Assembly (NCBI GenBank): GCA_025093985.1
Contig: JACAAK010000008.1
Coordinates: forward strand, 1,488,001-1,552,000
Reading direction: 5' to 3'
Source: Calvatia gigantea
Lineage: Eukaryota; Basidiomycota; Agaricomycetes; Agaricales; Lycoperdaceae
Length of the DNA: 64,000 bases
A program made the position numbers and the translations under genes. The notes under the pieces were generated by a model, which was given only the letters and a program-made list of their open reading frames with translations, did not search any database and had not been told where the DNA came from. Numbering within the stretch: the stretch's first letter is position 1; each line of letters opens with the position of its first letter. Positions 45,801 through 57,429 of the stretch are shown one piece after another.

Positions 45801-46050
45801 GTCCACTCTGCTCGTTGTGTTGAGACAACTCGCACAGGATGCACATAAACAATGCCTAGGTGCACCACCCCCGGAGGGAACGAACGATGCAACATTATTG
45901 GACCTTGGGATCAAGGAGGTATTGCACGGGACTGGAACCAAGATGACCACTGCGCTCGGATCAGGGTGGAGCGCAAGATCGTTGGATGAGATTATACAGA
46001 TTTGGGGTGTGGGCGGTAACGTTCCTGCAACTAGTTCAAGGCATCCTTGA
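39890..46050 (+). CDS. APC1: Anaphase-promoting complex subunit 1
   Basis: Largest scaffold subunit of the APC/C ubiquitin ligase, needed for degradation of securin and cyclins. Five exons (39890-41295, 41342-42318, 42374-43118, 43174-44424, 44523-46050) join in one frame to give 1968 aa. The N-terminal part is beta-propeller-like (LSYGGVIHRRWSFGQAGETI, LVPAIFVFLRSVGRVILENG). Diagnostic sequences are ALPYGRAMFTFGCVPT, GFLLGLGLTGHLKHMMTWH, HDLTSIGVLLGLSAANIGNG and SLMTQAAGLAGVGLLYLGT, which form the proteasome/cyclosome repeats shared with Rpn1 and Rpn2. The motif ISLSMIMAGTGEISCLRRF and the HVSNHMGLGLLFLGAGRFTL block are typical of APC1. Length and order match the fungal BimE/Cut4 family. The second intron joins ASAS to PPAYLDDRIPVW. 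Confidence 0.95.
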
Positions 46051-46914
46051 TTGTATCTTTTGTTTGAGAATATGAGACCAAATAACCATTCAAACCCGAG
46101 CCGCGGTCGCCTGTAACAGTATTATCCCAAGTTCCATGAGAGCATGCTCCCGTATTCACAAGAGACGCCAGCGCGGATCAGAAGGTCTCGTGCAGGGTCG
46201 GTCCACTGACGGATCAGGCTCCTCAGTTCCATATTAGCACCAAGAACATGAAATTGAGCTGCTGAATGCTGCGAACATTTATGGAGTCGTTGCCCAGATG
46301 CGAAAGCGTGATGACCTCCAAATGACGGCCGGGTGTTGCACATACATCCGACGTTGTTTACCTGCCGCCCCAACACATAGCATTGAATCCAAACACAATC
46401 TCAGGGGTTACATCACCCAAGTACTCAATATCCATAGAATGCTTGATAACTGCTTTTACAGGGCTAGGGTGACATGAGCAGGGAAGATGTAAGGAAGTAG
46501 GATGGTCTGTATGGAAATTTAAAAAATTGACCATTTTCGGATAGCTTGTTTCAATTCCGCAGATCGACGCTGTTGAGAAGCTGCGGAAGTGTTCCTGTTC
46601 ACAGCCTGCAAGATTTTCAAACGAATGTCAGAGATGGAGATTGTTGTTCCCTTTGGCGCCCAAGCTATACATACTAACATCAGGCCATCAAATGACAGGT
46701 AATCGGTACATCAATGTTTGAGGATCCATATACATAATTCCAGAATCGAGATACAACATTTGATTTTCTACCTGTTCCGGGTTGTGTAAGGTATTATTGA
46801 GCAGAGGTTTAATAAGGGTGCGGTGGGATATGGTGTTTAGATGATAAAGAACACATTGGACAATCTATGGTATAGTGCGAGAGAAGAGCTTATCATCATC
46901 ATCCATGACGGAAT
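46051..46914. other. Convergent 3' region APC1 / DAHP synthase
   Basis: About 860 bp between the stops of APC1 (+) and DAHP synthase (-). The one ORF over 80 codons (46122-46376, minus) has no recognisable domain. I see no RNA gene or repeat. Confidence 0.4.
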
Positions 46915-48335
<1,421 letters not shown>

Positions 48336-48644
48336 GCTTGGCGGGACTGCTGTTGGGGAATGAAAAATTGAAAAAGAGAGAAGAGATGTGAGTACTGACG
48401 GAACCTGAAGTTCCTAGAGCGTTTTATAGTTTCTTGGGCCATTGGGAGCGATGAACTTGGTAGTGAAAGATTTCTTGTATCGGAGTTATCGACAGATCTC
48501 GTACGAACTGAACCAGCAAGCCGGAGCAGGCTTCAACATCTTTCAATTATTCATTTAATCTTTGTGACTCATCGCATCTCGGATTCTTCTCGGGTACCCT
48601 GTCATGTGATCCGTCCAGCTTTCTTCACAACATTCCCATCACCC
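48336..48644. promoter_or_regulatory. Divergent promoter region DAHP synthase / PIH1
   Basis: Just 309 bp lie between divergent start codons. Directly upstream of the DAHP synthase ATG a likely 5'-UTR intron of about 50 bp is seen (acceptor CCCCAACAG just before 48335, minus strand). No clear TATA box. Confidence 0.4.
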
Positions 48645-51600
48645 ATGTCCACCACGCCCAAGCTCTCCATCGACCTTGCTCCTACCCCAGGTTTCTGTAT
48701 CAAATCAACAGTTGTGAATCCTGCAACTTTGTATCCCCCCCAGAAATCTGATTCGGACCGCCTCCTGGAACCCGCCGCTCCCATCTCCGTGCCAGCCGGC
48801 CGGAAGGTCTTCGTCAACATATGCTACGATAAGAATGTCCCCCCTCCCCCTCCTGCAGATGAGGAAACAATCAAACGCGCAATGAATGTTCAAGAACACG
48901 ATGAGGGAATCTACTATGTCCCTGTCGTTGTTTCTCAGCTCAGAGAAGATAAGGATAAAGGTCGGTTTGCTCTTTGGCGATTTTGTACTTATTTCCCGTT
49001 TTGCACGTTCATTCTTATTATCCGTATCACGGCCTTTCTGCTGCGTGCGGTGTATCATCAGTCCGCTGCCTCTAGTCCTGCGTCTGCGCTTCGGTGCCCA
49101 AGCTCGTGTCCTGCTCCATCTCACTTCTGTGCCCACGTCTGCTCTCAACAACTCATAAACGTTCAACTGCTTTCCTTGCACTGGATACACCCGCTATCTC
49201 GGGATGTATTCCCTACATGTCGTCAAACCCAGCTATCTGTTGATGTCCGTTTTGCTTCGGGGTCTCATCGCGGCTGTGTTTCTTCATTTCACTGATCCAC
49301 TTCATTTTGATCAACTGGAGTCCCATTGTTGGCTCTCCTTTTGAGCTGGTGTCTCCTTGTTACTTTTTAACCATAGAGGTTTCGGTTTTTTTCGCTCCTT
49401 GCCCTATCAATTCCTGTTGTCGATCTTTGTTTTCTGTTTCGGGCGCGATTTACTCCAGGGCCTCAACGACTGGGTCGACGAGCCTCCCCTTTCTTCTTCA
49501 ATGCAACTATTTTTCTCTGGTCTATCGATCCGTCAATTTTTTTTCTACTCAATCTTGGGGCCGATGTGTTCCGCCCATCATGGCAATCACAATCGCATCA
49601 ATGCATTGTTTGATTCTTCGTCCCATCTTGAGGGATATGCTTATACTCAAGAACGAGGGAGGCGGCGGTACACAGCTCCAATTTGATAACCAATATACAG
49701 CGTAAAATCAAGGGATAGGCAATACATCCATCAGGTTGCATCCATAGATTGAGACAGGCGAACGTTCTCGGCTGGGTACCAGAAGTGATGATGATGATGT
49801 ACCCTGAACGCGGTGATCAACGCTTGACTGAGGCACAGAACCAGTTTGGTGTTTGATTCTCAAACTGTTTCTTGCACTGTTACCTTCTTATTTCCCTTAC
49901 TTGTTGTGGCTGTTTTTGTTGACTAAACGGGAACTTTTTTTTTTGGGGGAAAGAAAAAACTCACCTTTCTCTGTTCAAACAGGTGGAAATCCTTCATTGG
50001 TCTTCGATTGTGTGTACAATTCGGCATTGAAGTCACGAGTTCTCAGGGATCCTGATTTCAGGATCTTCCTCGTTGGTGAGTTGAATGCTCCTCTAATTTG
50101 TTTGCCCTCCCTCTACTGTGTCAATGTGAGAACCGATCCCGACGGGGATGAAATCCCGCCCGAGCACTTAGCAAAGCCCGGTATCAATTTTCATTTGCTA
50201 CGTTTTATCAGGTTCGGTGTTTGATACCACCAGACGATCTTATGCAACTGGCTCATCTTGGGCGGCTCTGAGAGTGGGAGCTGAGCCGCGGCCGGGATGC
50301 TGGCTGGACCGAACTGCCCCGTGACTTCCGCTGGAACTGGCAATGCCTACTCTAATTGATCTCATCTTCGCCTCTATCCGCTTTGTGCGGTTTCGTCCTT
50401 ACTGCTTGGGTCTATTTTCGTTGTTTCAACGCGCCCTTTCTTTTAACTATTGTCGCAGTTTATCTCGAGGCGCGTACGCGGAGCTGCAGAGGGAGTTGAT
50501 TATTTCTTATCCTTTTCTTGAACATTACAGCATCCACGTTCGACTGCCTCTGTCCACATATGGCGTCCTATTTTGGATCTCACAGTAGCGCTGGTTTGGC
50601 GTTTTCTGCCATTTCTTTTCATTGACGTGGTCATCCTTGGCCGATCCAATCCTGGCTCCTGAGCGGACCTTCATGTTCTTTGCTTTTCCTTGTCGTTTGC
50701 CTTTCCGCTCTTTCGTTTCATTTGCCATCACTTTGTTCGGCTGGGAGCAGCGTTTTGATGCTTGGCAGCGCTCCGGCCGGAGATGAAAGATGATAAGATG
50801 AATGGCGGCAGGATTGGTCTCGGCCCATATCATCACTAGCATTGCACACACCCCGGGCACACTTTGAGTGCGAGCACGTCTCCCCTCCCCCGCTCGTGTC
50901 AAGCGAGGTGCACCCCGTCGGAGGACCAGATTCCGCTGTCGTTGTTTTCTCCGCCACTGAGGTTACGCCAATCGCCATGCCATCATTCGGCTGGGCACAC
51001 TATGTTGGAGGCTGTGAAGATCGGCAAATTTTCTATGTTGACGCAGGGATTTGCTCAGCCTGCGCCGTACATCAGGACTTCTGTGCTTCTTTGAATGCCG
51101 TAACTTGGCGCACTTCGTTTCACACCCCCGCCGCGACATGCTTTCTATTTTAGTACTCATGACAAGTTCCGCAGTTTTCGCAACAGTTCCTCTTTTCCAA
51201 ATTGCTCCTTGCTTTCTTTTAGAACAAACCCGTCAGGGTTGGTGTCAGGTAACTGACACCCTGTTTTGCAATCACTCTCCGGGATTGGATTGTTCACCTC
51301 TGCTTTCTTGGGAAGTTTGTGGATCCGCCTAGGCAGCCGCCTACCCGGACTTCGCCGCAGCATGTTCATCCCGTTCACCCTCTCTGCTTGGCACCCGCGC
51401 GAAGTGAATCTTCTCAACCATGTCCGCGCGCAACACGTTAATCCAGACCCAGCTTATAACCTCCTCCTCGCACTTCAATGTGGAGGGGGGTAAACAACTA
51501 TCCCCACATAGTTCTTATTCGTATGTCTAATGGTTGGGGATATTTCTGGAGATTCAAACGGCCGGCTATGATCACTGTCAGAATCCTCATGCATGTTGCT

Positions 51601-52632
51601 CTAAACCGACGAAGAGCAGCCCAGTTGACCACCCGGCCAGGATTTTGATCCTCTTATATTCCTGTTCTTGGCTTGTACCTCAGATCCTATAACGTTGGTT
51701 GATTTTGTGATCTCCAAATCATCTTATCCCTCCTTTACGGTTTTATCCCTGACCCACTCTATTCTTTGCCTCCTGCCTCGTTTAACAAGCTGATCCTAAT
51801 CACCGCACTCACTGACCTGATTTTGCTCTCTTTTCAGAATTGGCATTGCAAAGAATAGAAAATCAGACCGCACTTCTCTTGTCTCGGCAGATTGGAACCC
51901 CAAACATCCTCGCAAAGGGAAAATTAGAGGCCAGGAAGGTTTGGGTGCCCACATGGCTTGCTTCTGGAGAGCGTGGTTCTGAAGAACGTGAAGGTAAAGG
52001 TGTGAAAGAAATGGGTAAAAAAGGAGCGTTGATTGAAGTGGTTGAACCATCTGAGGATAAAGAAGACCGGTTGGCATCTGGCTTGTCATCTAAACCAAAA
52101 GGAATCTTGAAGCATGGTAAAGCAAAAACGTCGAATGGGGGAGGCGTGAAAATCGAAACTTCTGCGAGCCAAGGGCCGCCCAAAGTCATCTCGCAGAAAC
52201 CCCAGAGACCAGCTTGGACTTGGAGGAAAGGGTCGGACGAACCGCTCAAGATAATAGTAGATGTCCCGAAAGAGGTATGCCCCCAAGTCTCGCTCAGCGT
52301 TGAATACGCTAACTTTTTTTTATCAGACACCCTATGAAGTCATTGCCAACTCGACCCTTGATATCGAACCCCGAAGACTTATTCTACACGTCCCAGGTTC
52401 CACCAAAATGCCCCCTCTTGATCTTGACTTGGACCTCAACAGGTCAGACGCAGAAATCGTAGCAAGTGCTCCGGGACCCGTGACAGCCGCCGGAATCCAT
52501 GGAACAAATGAAGAAGATATGATGAAGGAACCCAACAGCACACTGCTCCTCAAGAGACAGCAGGATTTTAATGTGGATGCGACATATGCGGAGTGGAGAG
52601 TCACGGAAGGGAAGCTGGTGGTTTGCCTTTGA
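48645..52632 (+). CDS. PIH1 domain protein (R2TP co-chaperone type)
   Basis: PIH1 proteins link Hsp90 to RuvBL1/2 in the R2TP complex, which assembles box C/D snoRNPs, RNA polymerases and PIKK kinases. Four exons (48645-48960, 49983-50075, 51838-52274, 52327-52632) join in frame to 383 aa. The N-terminal PIH1 domain has PTPGFCIKSTVV, GRKVFVNICYDKNVPPPPPA and GIYYVPVVVSQLREDKDK, continuing after the first intron with GGNPSLVFDCVYNSALKSRV and LRDPDFRIFLVELALQRIEN. A charged linker leads to a C-terminal CS-like domain (PYEVIANSTLDIEPRRLILH; AEWRVTEGKLVVCL). The first two introns are 1022 and 1762 nt, against about 50 nt elsewhere. The frame across both is exact, so these are introns and not two genes. 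It is divergent from DAHP synthase. Confidence 0.88.
48961..49982 (+). other. Giant intron 1 of the PIH1 gene
   Basis: This 1022 nt intron has GT at 48961 and an acceptor ending AACAG at 49982. The plus strand is strongly pyrimidine-rich. It holds no ORF that I can assign. At 49785-49831 a GTGATGA, an inner CTGA, a GTGATCA and a final CTGA lie in the order C-D'-C'-D of box C/D snoRNAs, but the flanking stem is weak, so I do not call an RNA gene. Confidence 0.6.
50076..51837 (+). other. Giant intron 2 of the PIH1 gene
   Basis: This 1762 nt intron has GT at 50076 and a polypyrimidine acceptor ending TTTTCAG at 51837. It is pyrimidine-rich on the plus strand like intron 1. It contains short unrelated ORFs only. 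I found no terminal inverted repeats, target duplication or transposon protein that would mark it as a recent insertion. Confidence 0.6.
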
Positions 52633-53998
52633 CTGAGGAAAATTCATTGGCTCACGGCCGCGGTCCCAACTGGAAGGAGGCACTAACATTATGACTGTTC
52701 AAGAAGGGTCGATCGAAGAGCGTTGGAAACCCGGTAGAACGTAGGATTGACGCTTACCTCGGTGTGGTGATACTCCCGATAAATATATATTAACCATGCC
52801 GTTATTGATTTGGAGAAGCGCATGCTGTGCATGCGGTTGCTCTCGCCCAAGAGGATACTGCCAAGAGCAAGGTTATCTTCTAATAACGGTTTACTGGTTC
52901 TCTGGAGCGATCGCTTGGGTTCGGTTCGCTGGCCATCCGAGTTATCTTTGCGGAACTGTGGCTTGAGAACCACAATGCCAGGAGGTCTAGACAACTTTAA
53001 TTAATCAGATAGCTGACAGTCGTAGTGGAACTAGTAACCGGGACCGCACCTTAAGAATGGATCCCTCTGGCGTTAGGTGACCGTGTGCATGGTGTGATAT
53101 TCACAGTAATGGCATGGACTATCTTATTGAAAGAGCCCCTTCCGATAACGATCACTTGGCTGTGGACACACGTTCAACAGACTCGCACTCCCTCACTATA
53201 GTATGCATGTTACGTTAGGGCGTGGTTGTTGAAATTTATGGGTGGACAATCCATAGAAATTTCGGATTAACGACACAAAAGTCGCTGTAGAGCATACACC
53301 AGCGGTGCCACATGTAAGTCCGAGTATCGTGAATACAAAGTTGCGTCCATTAGGGTTTTAAGAGCAATTGGAGAGCACCGTTTCTGATGTCATTTACCAA
53401 GGGCCCGGGGATCCTAGTGGCTTGTAGATTTTTCATTCATGGTAACCACTGATGCCTTTGAGATTCCCACTGAACCAATGGAATCCGATCAGCCTAGTGG
53501 TCCGGATACAAATAGGTACAATAACCGGTGTCCAAGATGACGGGGGAGGCGAAGTTATTGCACGAATGGTTGTTTTGTTGAGAACCAGCTATCTTAACCG
53601 ATCCTTGTCGGCGCAATGGGGAAAACGGCGATGGGCAACGGGAATTGGGGATGCCCATAGTGATGGGGTGGTAGGTCAAAGGTGGGACCTGCTGGAGCAG
53701 TGATCCAGAGATTGCGTCTGAAGTCCAGGACAGGTGTTCACACAATTTTTTGATGTTTGCTTCATTGATGCGGGCAAAGCTGAACGCTCTGCCAAAAAAG
53801 GGGTAAATAGTCGTGATCTTAAATGACAACAGGATGTAGAGTAAAGATAGACAAGGTTATGTTGTGGCAGTATACTACGGATAGCATGTATAGACAACAG
53901 TTCCAGTGTATCGTTGGCAAGCAATAGTAGGACCTGTGGAAGATATCAAGAAACAAACGACCTTCGGCTTCGCGCTAGGCTGCGGATCGCTGTCTCCC
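52633..53998. other. Gene-free convergent region
   Basis: About 1.37 kb between the PIH1 stop (+) and the LIM gene stop (-). Several short ORFs on both strands have no domains and no splice continuity. I see no repeat or RNA gene. Confidence 0.4.
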
Positions 53999-55462
53999 TC
54001 AGCTACCTGCCTTTCCGAGAAGTGCATAACCGCTTCCTTGTGGTCCGTGAAGCTACGGGTGTGATTAGCAGAATGATACAAGGGAAAGGTAAATCGGCGT
54101 GCCTTGCTGTAACATCTTACGCAGAAAGGCACGCCATCATGGTCGCGGAGGCGGTTGGAGTCGAGTAGTGTGTTGCATTCTCGGCAGCGGAGACAGTTTT
54201 TATGCCATGTTTGGCCGACTGCTTTGACCTGGAAGACAGTGTGAATATAAATGGGGGCCACTAAAGGCGGGAATGACTCGCCTGCTCAGCGAAATAAACT
54301 CGCTGGGAGCACCGGGGGCAAAGAGGTGTCTCTGCACCCCATTTACGTGGTGATCCGCCAGTGGGCGTTCCGGTCATACTCATCGTGACTTTGCCACCGA
54401 GAGCTGCACCATATCGAGTCCCGGTCGTTGTTTGCACCAGCGGATTGATACCCTCCTTCTCCAAAAGGGAGAGTGCTGCGGATGTGGTATTGCTGCTTTT
54501 TCCGTACGTCGAGAACGAGGGGCTAGAGAGGCGTTTGGACTCGTTTGTGGAAATGTTCATACTAGTAAAGGAACCAACTGAATTTGAGGGATTATGGGAG
54601 GAACCTCCAGAGGGAGGAGGAACAGGACGTTTCGGCAGCGCTAGCGGAGACGATGCGTCGGCGAGGGGGGTGACTGTATCTGCTGATATTTCTGCTTCTG
54701 GAATAGACTCAAGGTTATTCTCATCAGTGTTCATGTAAAACTCTTGGACAGCGTCGAGAGAAGAGCGGAAGGGCTCAGAAAGGGTGGGCGAAGTGGAACG
54801 AGGTAGTGAATGTGTGAGCCTTGATTGAGGAAGTGAAGAGGTAGGGCTTGCGTTGCTCTGCGGAATGTGTGGAGCCACGCGGGGTGGCAAGGATTGTGTG
54901 GACAAGGCATTGTTAGTAGTTCTTGGAGGAGAGGTGGGGGTGGGCGAGACTGAAGCTTCTCTGACGGGAAGATTGGCCTGACGAAGGTCGCGAGTGCTAA
55001 AATTCTTGGTGTAGCATGACTTGCTGAGAGATGCAAGTATGAGATAAGGGCCATTTAAGATATCGTAAAATCATACCAATATGGCTAGGAGGGCAGTCAG
55101 CCGGAACTTATTTCGCAATAGGGACTAAGCGCTAAATGCTCACCTCTTGGTCATGTTCGACCAGAGTGTACGAATCGAGCCGTTTCTTGCAAACCAAGCA
55201 GGAGAGACATGGCTGTATACAGCTAAGCAGCTGTTACCTAGCATAGATGCTAGATATTCACCTTATGGTAAAGCTGCAAGGAAGGATGAACGCAGGTTGC
55301 AGCGGGAGGAGAAATGACATACCTTCCTACCTGGGCCCATGATCTCTCATATGAAGTCAGGACGATGTATGTGACCAAGCAGGAACATCACTGTACCTGT
55401 TCTGCAGCATATACCGCCTTAGAGCATCGCGGGCAAAGTTGAGTTCCACCGAACGGATGCAT
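53999..55462 (-). CDS. Two-LIM-domain protein (CRP-like)
   Basis: Zinc-finger adaptor protein; LIM domains bind proteins, often at the cytoskeleton or cell-polarity sites. Eight exons join in frame to 365 aa: 55397-55462, 55323-55343, 55262-55273, 55144-55212, 55077-55084, 54282-55023, 54103-54228, 53999-54052. LIM1 is QLCPRCSKAVYAAEQ, a 7-codon exon (IMGPGRK), a 4-codon exon (LYHK), then PCLSCLVCKKRLDSYTLVEH, an 8-nt exon supplying PYC, and KSCYTKNF. A Ser/Pro-rich linker follows. LIM2 is PLCPRCSQRVYFAEQ, VKAVGQTWHKNCLRC, DGVPFCVRCYSK and the end LHGPQGSGYALLGKAGS, as in CRP proteins. The introns after exons 6 and 7 start with GC. The zinc ligands are complete only with the microexons included. 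Start and stop are well supported. Confidence 0.9.
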
Positions 55463-56077
55463 GGTCAGCTTACTATTAGTTGTGTTCTGGTCCTGGATAC
55501 CTGCGGGGGGCCCTCCACTTTGTATGTATGCCCATATCTAGAGAATTCCGGCGGAAAAGGAAGCGGGAGTGGCGGACATTGAATTAATTCCAGTTGATTT
55601 TGCAACGGGTTAACATTTTAACACTTAGTAATGTCTTGTGCTTCCTAGAGGTGCACAGCAGCCCCCTTTCCAGGCTTTCCCTCTCACCAACAAAATAGCT
55701 GTGGAACATGACAAAAATGTCATGGTGACTCGTATTTGCTCAGGTACAAGCGTCAGGGTCAATATTATATTATATTTGACATAATTCGGCATTTTCCGTT
55801 TTGGTCCAAGGCAACCCGTCTGGTTGGGATAACCTCCTCAGAATTTGCATACTGAGCGTAGTGGAATAGCTACCGCCCACTTATAACTTGTATTTAGGAA
55901 GGTTTTCGCAGAGCAAAGTTCTGAAATCCATTTAAAGGAGTAACCTGATAAGGAAATGATCGATGCATGAGATAGCGGACATTGAAATCTGAAATTTTAG
56001 GAAACATCTAACTTAATCAAAAGCGTTCCTTTATCGCGTTCATCCATCTTCACACCTCAATCCCCTCTTTTTTCATC
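55463..56077. promoter_or_regulatory. Divergent region LIM gene / eIF5A
   Basis: About 615 bp. The last 35 bases before the eIF5A ATG are pyrimidine-rich (CTCAATCCCCTCTTTTTTC), common for strongly expressed fungal genes. I see no TATA box, ORF or repeat. Confidence 0.45.
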
Positions 56078-56890
56078 ATGTCTGACGATGAGCAACACAA
56101 CCAGACCTTTGAGCAGGTATGGTCTCTGTCACCCTTTCAGCGGTTTCGTTGCCTAACCACTGTTGATAGGTCGCCTCGGGTGCCTCCCAAACTTACCCCA
56201 TGCAGTGCTCAGCTCTTCGCAAGAACGGTCATGTTGTGATCAAAGGTAGTGGACCCTCTCTCCTACTATTCTTGTATCTCATTGCCATTGTGCGCAGGTC
56301 GCCCATGCAAGATCGTCGACATGTCTACCTCCAAAACCGGAAAGCACGGCCATGCCAAGGTCCACCTCGTTGCTCTGGATGTTAGTTCTCTTGTCATTCC
56401 TTTGGAAATTGACCCTGATGGCAACATAGATTTTCACCGGTAAAAAGCTGGTTAGTGGCTTCCATCAGGTCACCTAGGGAACATGAAGTCTATAGTTTAT
56501 CCGCCAATTCCCAACAGGAAGATATCTGTCCATCTACCCACAATATGGACGTCCCGAACGTCACCCGCAACGAATATCAGCTCGTGAGTTTCTGAAACCT
56601 TGTTCCTCATACCAGCTCACATGCAACTTCCCGTAGGTCAATATCGACGATGGTTTCTTGAATCTCATGAACACGGACGGCGTCACAAAAGATGATGTTA
56701 AACTCCCCGAAGGTGACCTCGGTAAGGAGTTGCAGGCTGGTTTCGACGAGGGCAAGGACCTCCTTGTTACTATCATCTCTGCTATGGGCGAGGAAGCGGT
56801 AAATGATTACTTCATGTATCACAGTGGTATCAAGTACTCAATGTTTTTGCATAGGCCATTTCCTACAAGGAAGCCCCTAAGGGTAGTTAG
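56078..56890 (+). CDS. Translation factor eIF5A (hypusine-containing)
   Basis: Binds the ribosome E site and relieves stalling, for example at proline runs. Seven exons (56078-56116, 56170-56245, 56298-56380, 56430-56450, 56518-56583, 56637-56798, 56855-56890) give 160 aa, the usual length. Start [13 protein letters not shown]; then [20 protein letters not shown], the hypusination loop [19 protein letters not shown] (the lysine after TG is the modified one), IFTGKKL in a 21-nt exon, [13 protein letters not shown], and the C-terminal OB-fold [15 protein letters not shown] to [12 protein letters not shown]. It ends SYKEAPKGS with TAG at 56888-56890. All family landmarks are intact and in frame. 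The gene depends on deoxyhypusine synthase and hydroxylase, which are not in the window. Confidence 0.96.
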
Positions 56891-57429
56891 TCTGTGTTCC
56901 CGGACGTGGGCGGCATCTCCTCTAAGTCCACAGTCCTCTGTTGATCTAGATGGTGTCGCCGGTTACTGGACGGTTTCATTTACGTTCCTTCGTTTTTGAC
57001 CGATGTACATCTAAGCGACTCTTCCTGTTTTTCGTTCAACGGGTGTAGTTTAAACACTGTATTTCTCGCTGTACCTTGATGAAGGAATGAAGGTTTTCGG
57101 GACGGGTATTTTGTCAAACCGAACCTTCTTGAACCGCGGCTTATCCCTGTCATGTGTGGTTTGTCATGCGCCCCAAATTCTCACTGTGCCTTGCCCTCTC
57201 GGATGCAGACGGCGTGGCATGCGGTTCTTGAGAACAGGTTTGGGTTCATCACCAGGGCGAAGTCAGCATATTACAAACTTTCAACCAGAAATTTGAAATT
57301 TCCCGGAATAAATAACAGCCCTTCCAACTATCCAACGCTACCCTCTCTCCCCTTTACTCTTCCCCGCCCAGCCGCTTCCAATCCGTTGCTTGACCTACCA
57401 TTGCATACTGGGGTCCTGAAAACGCCAAC
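56891..57429. promoter_or_regulatory. 3' UTR of eIF5A and promoter of second GMC gene
   Basis: About 540 bp. A TATA-like ATAAATAA lies near 57308-57315, about 115 bp before the GMC ATG, perhaps too far to be the core promoter. Pyrimidine-rich sequence (near 57340-57365) precedes the start. No gene seen. Confidence 0.4.

Noticed and set aside
50076..50224. Read-through of PIH1 exon 2 into intron 2 as an alternative C-terminus
   Set aside because: The exon joins exactly to the conserved downstream coding sequence at 51838; the read-through peptide has no PIH1 features.
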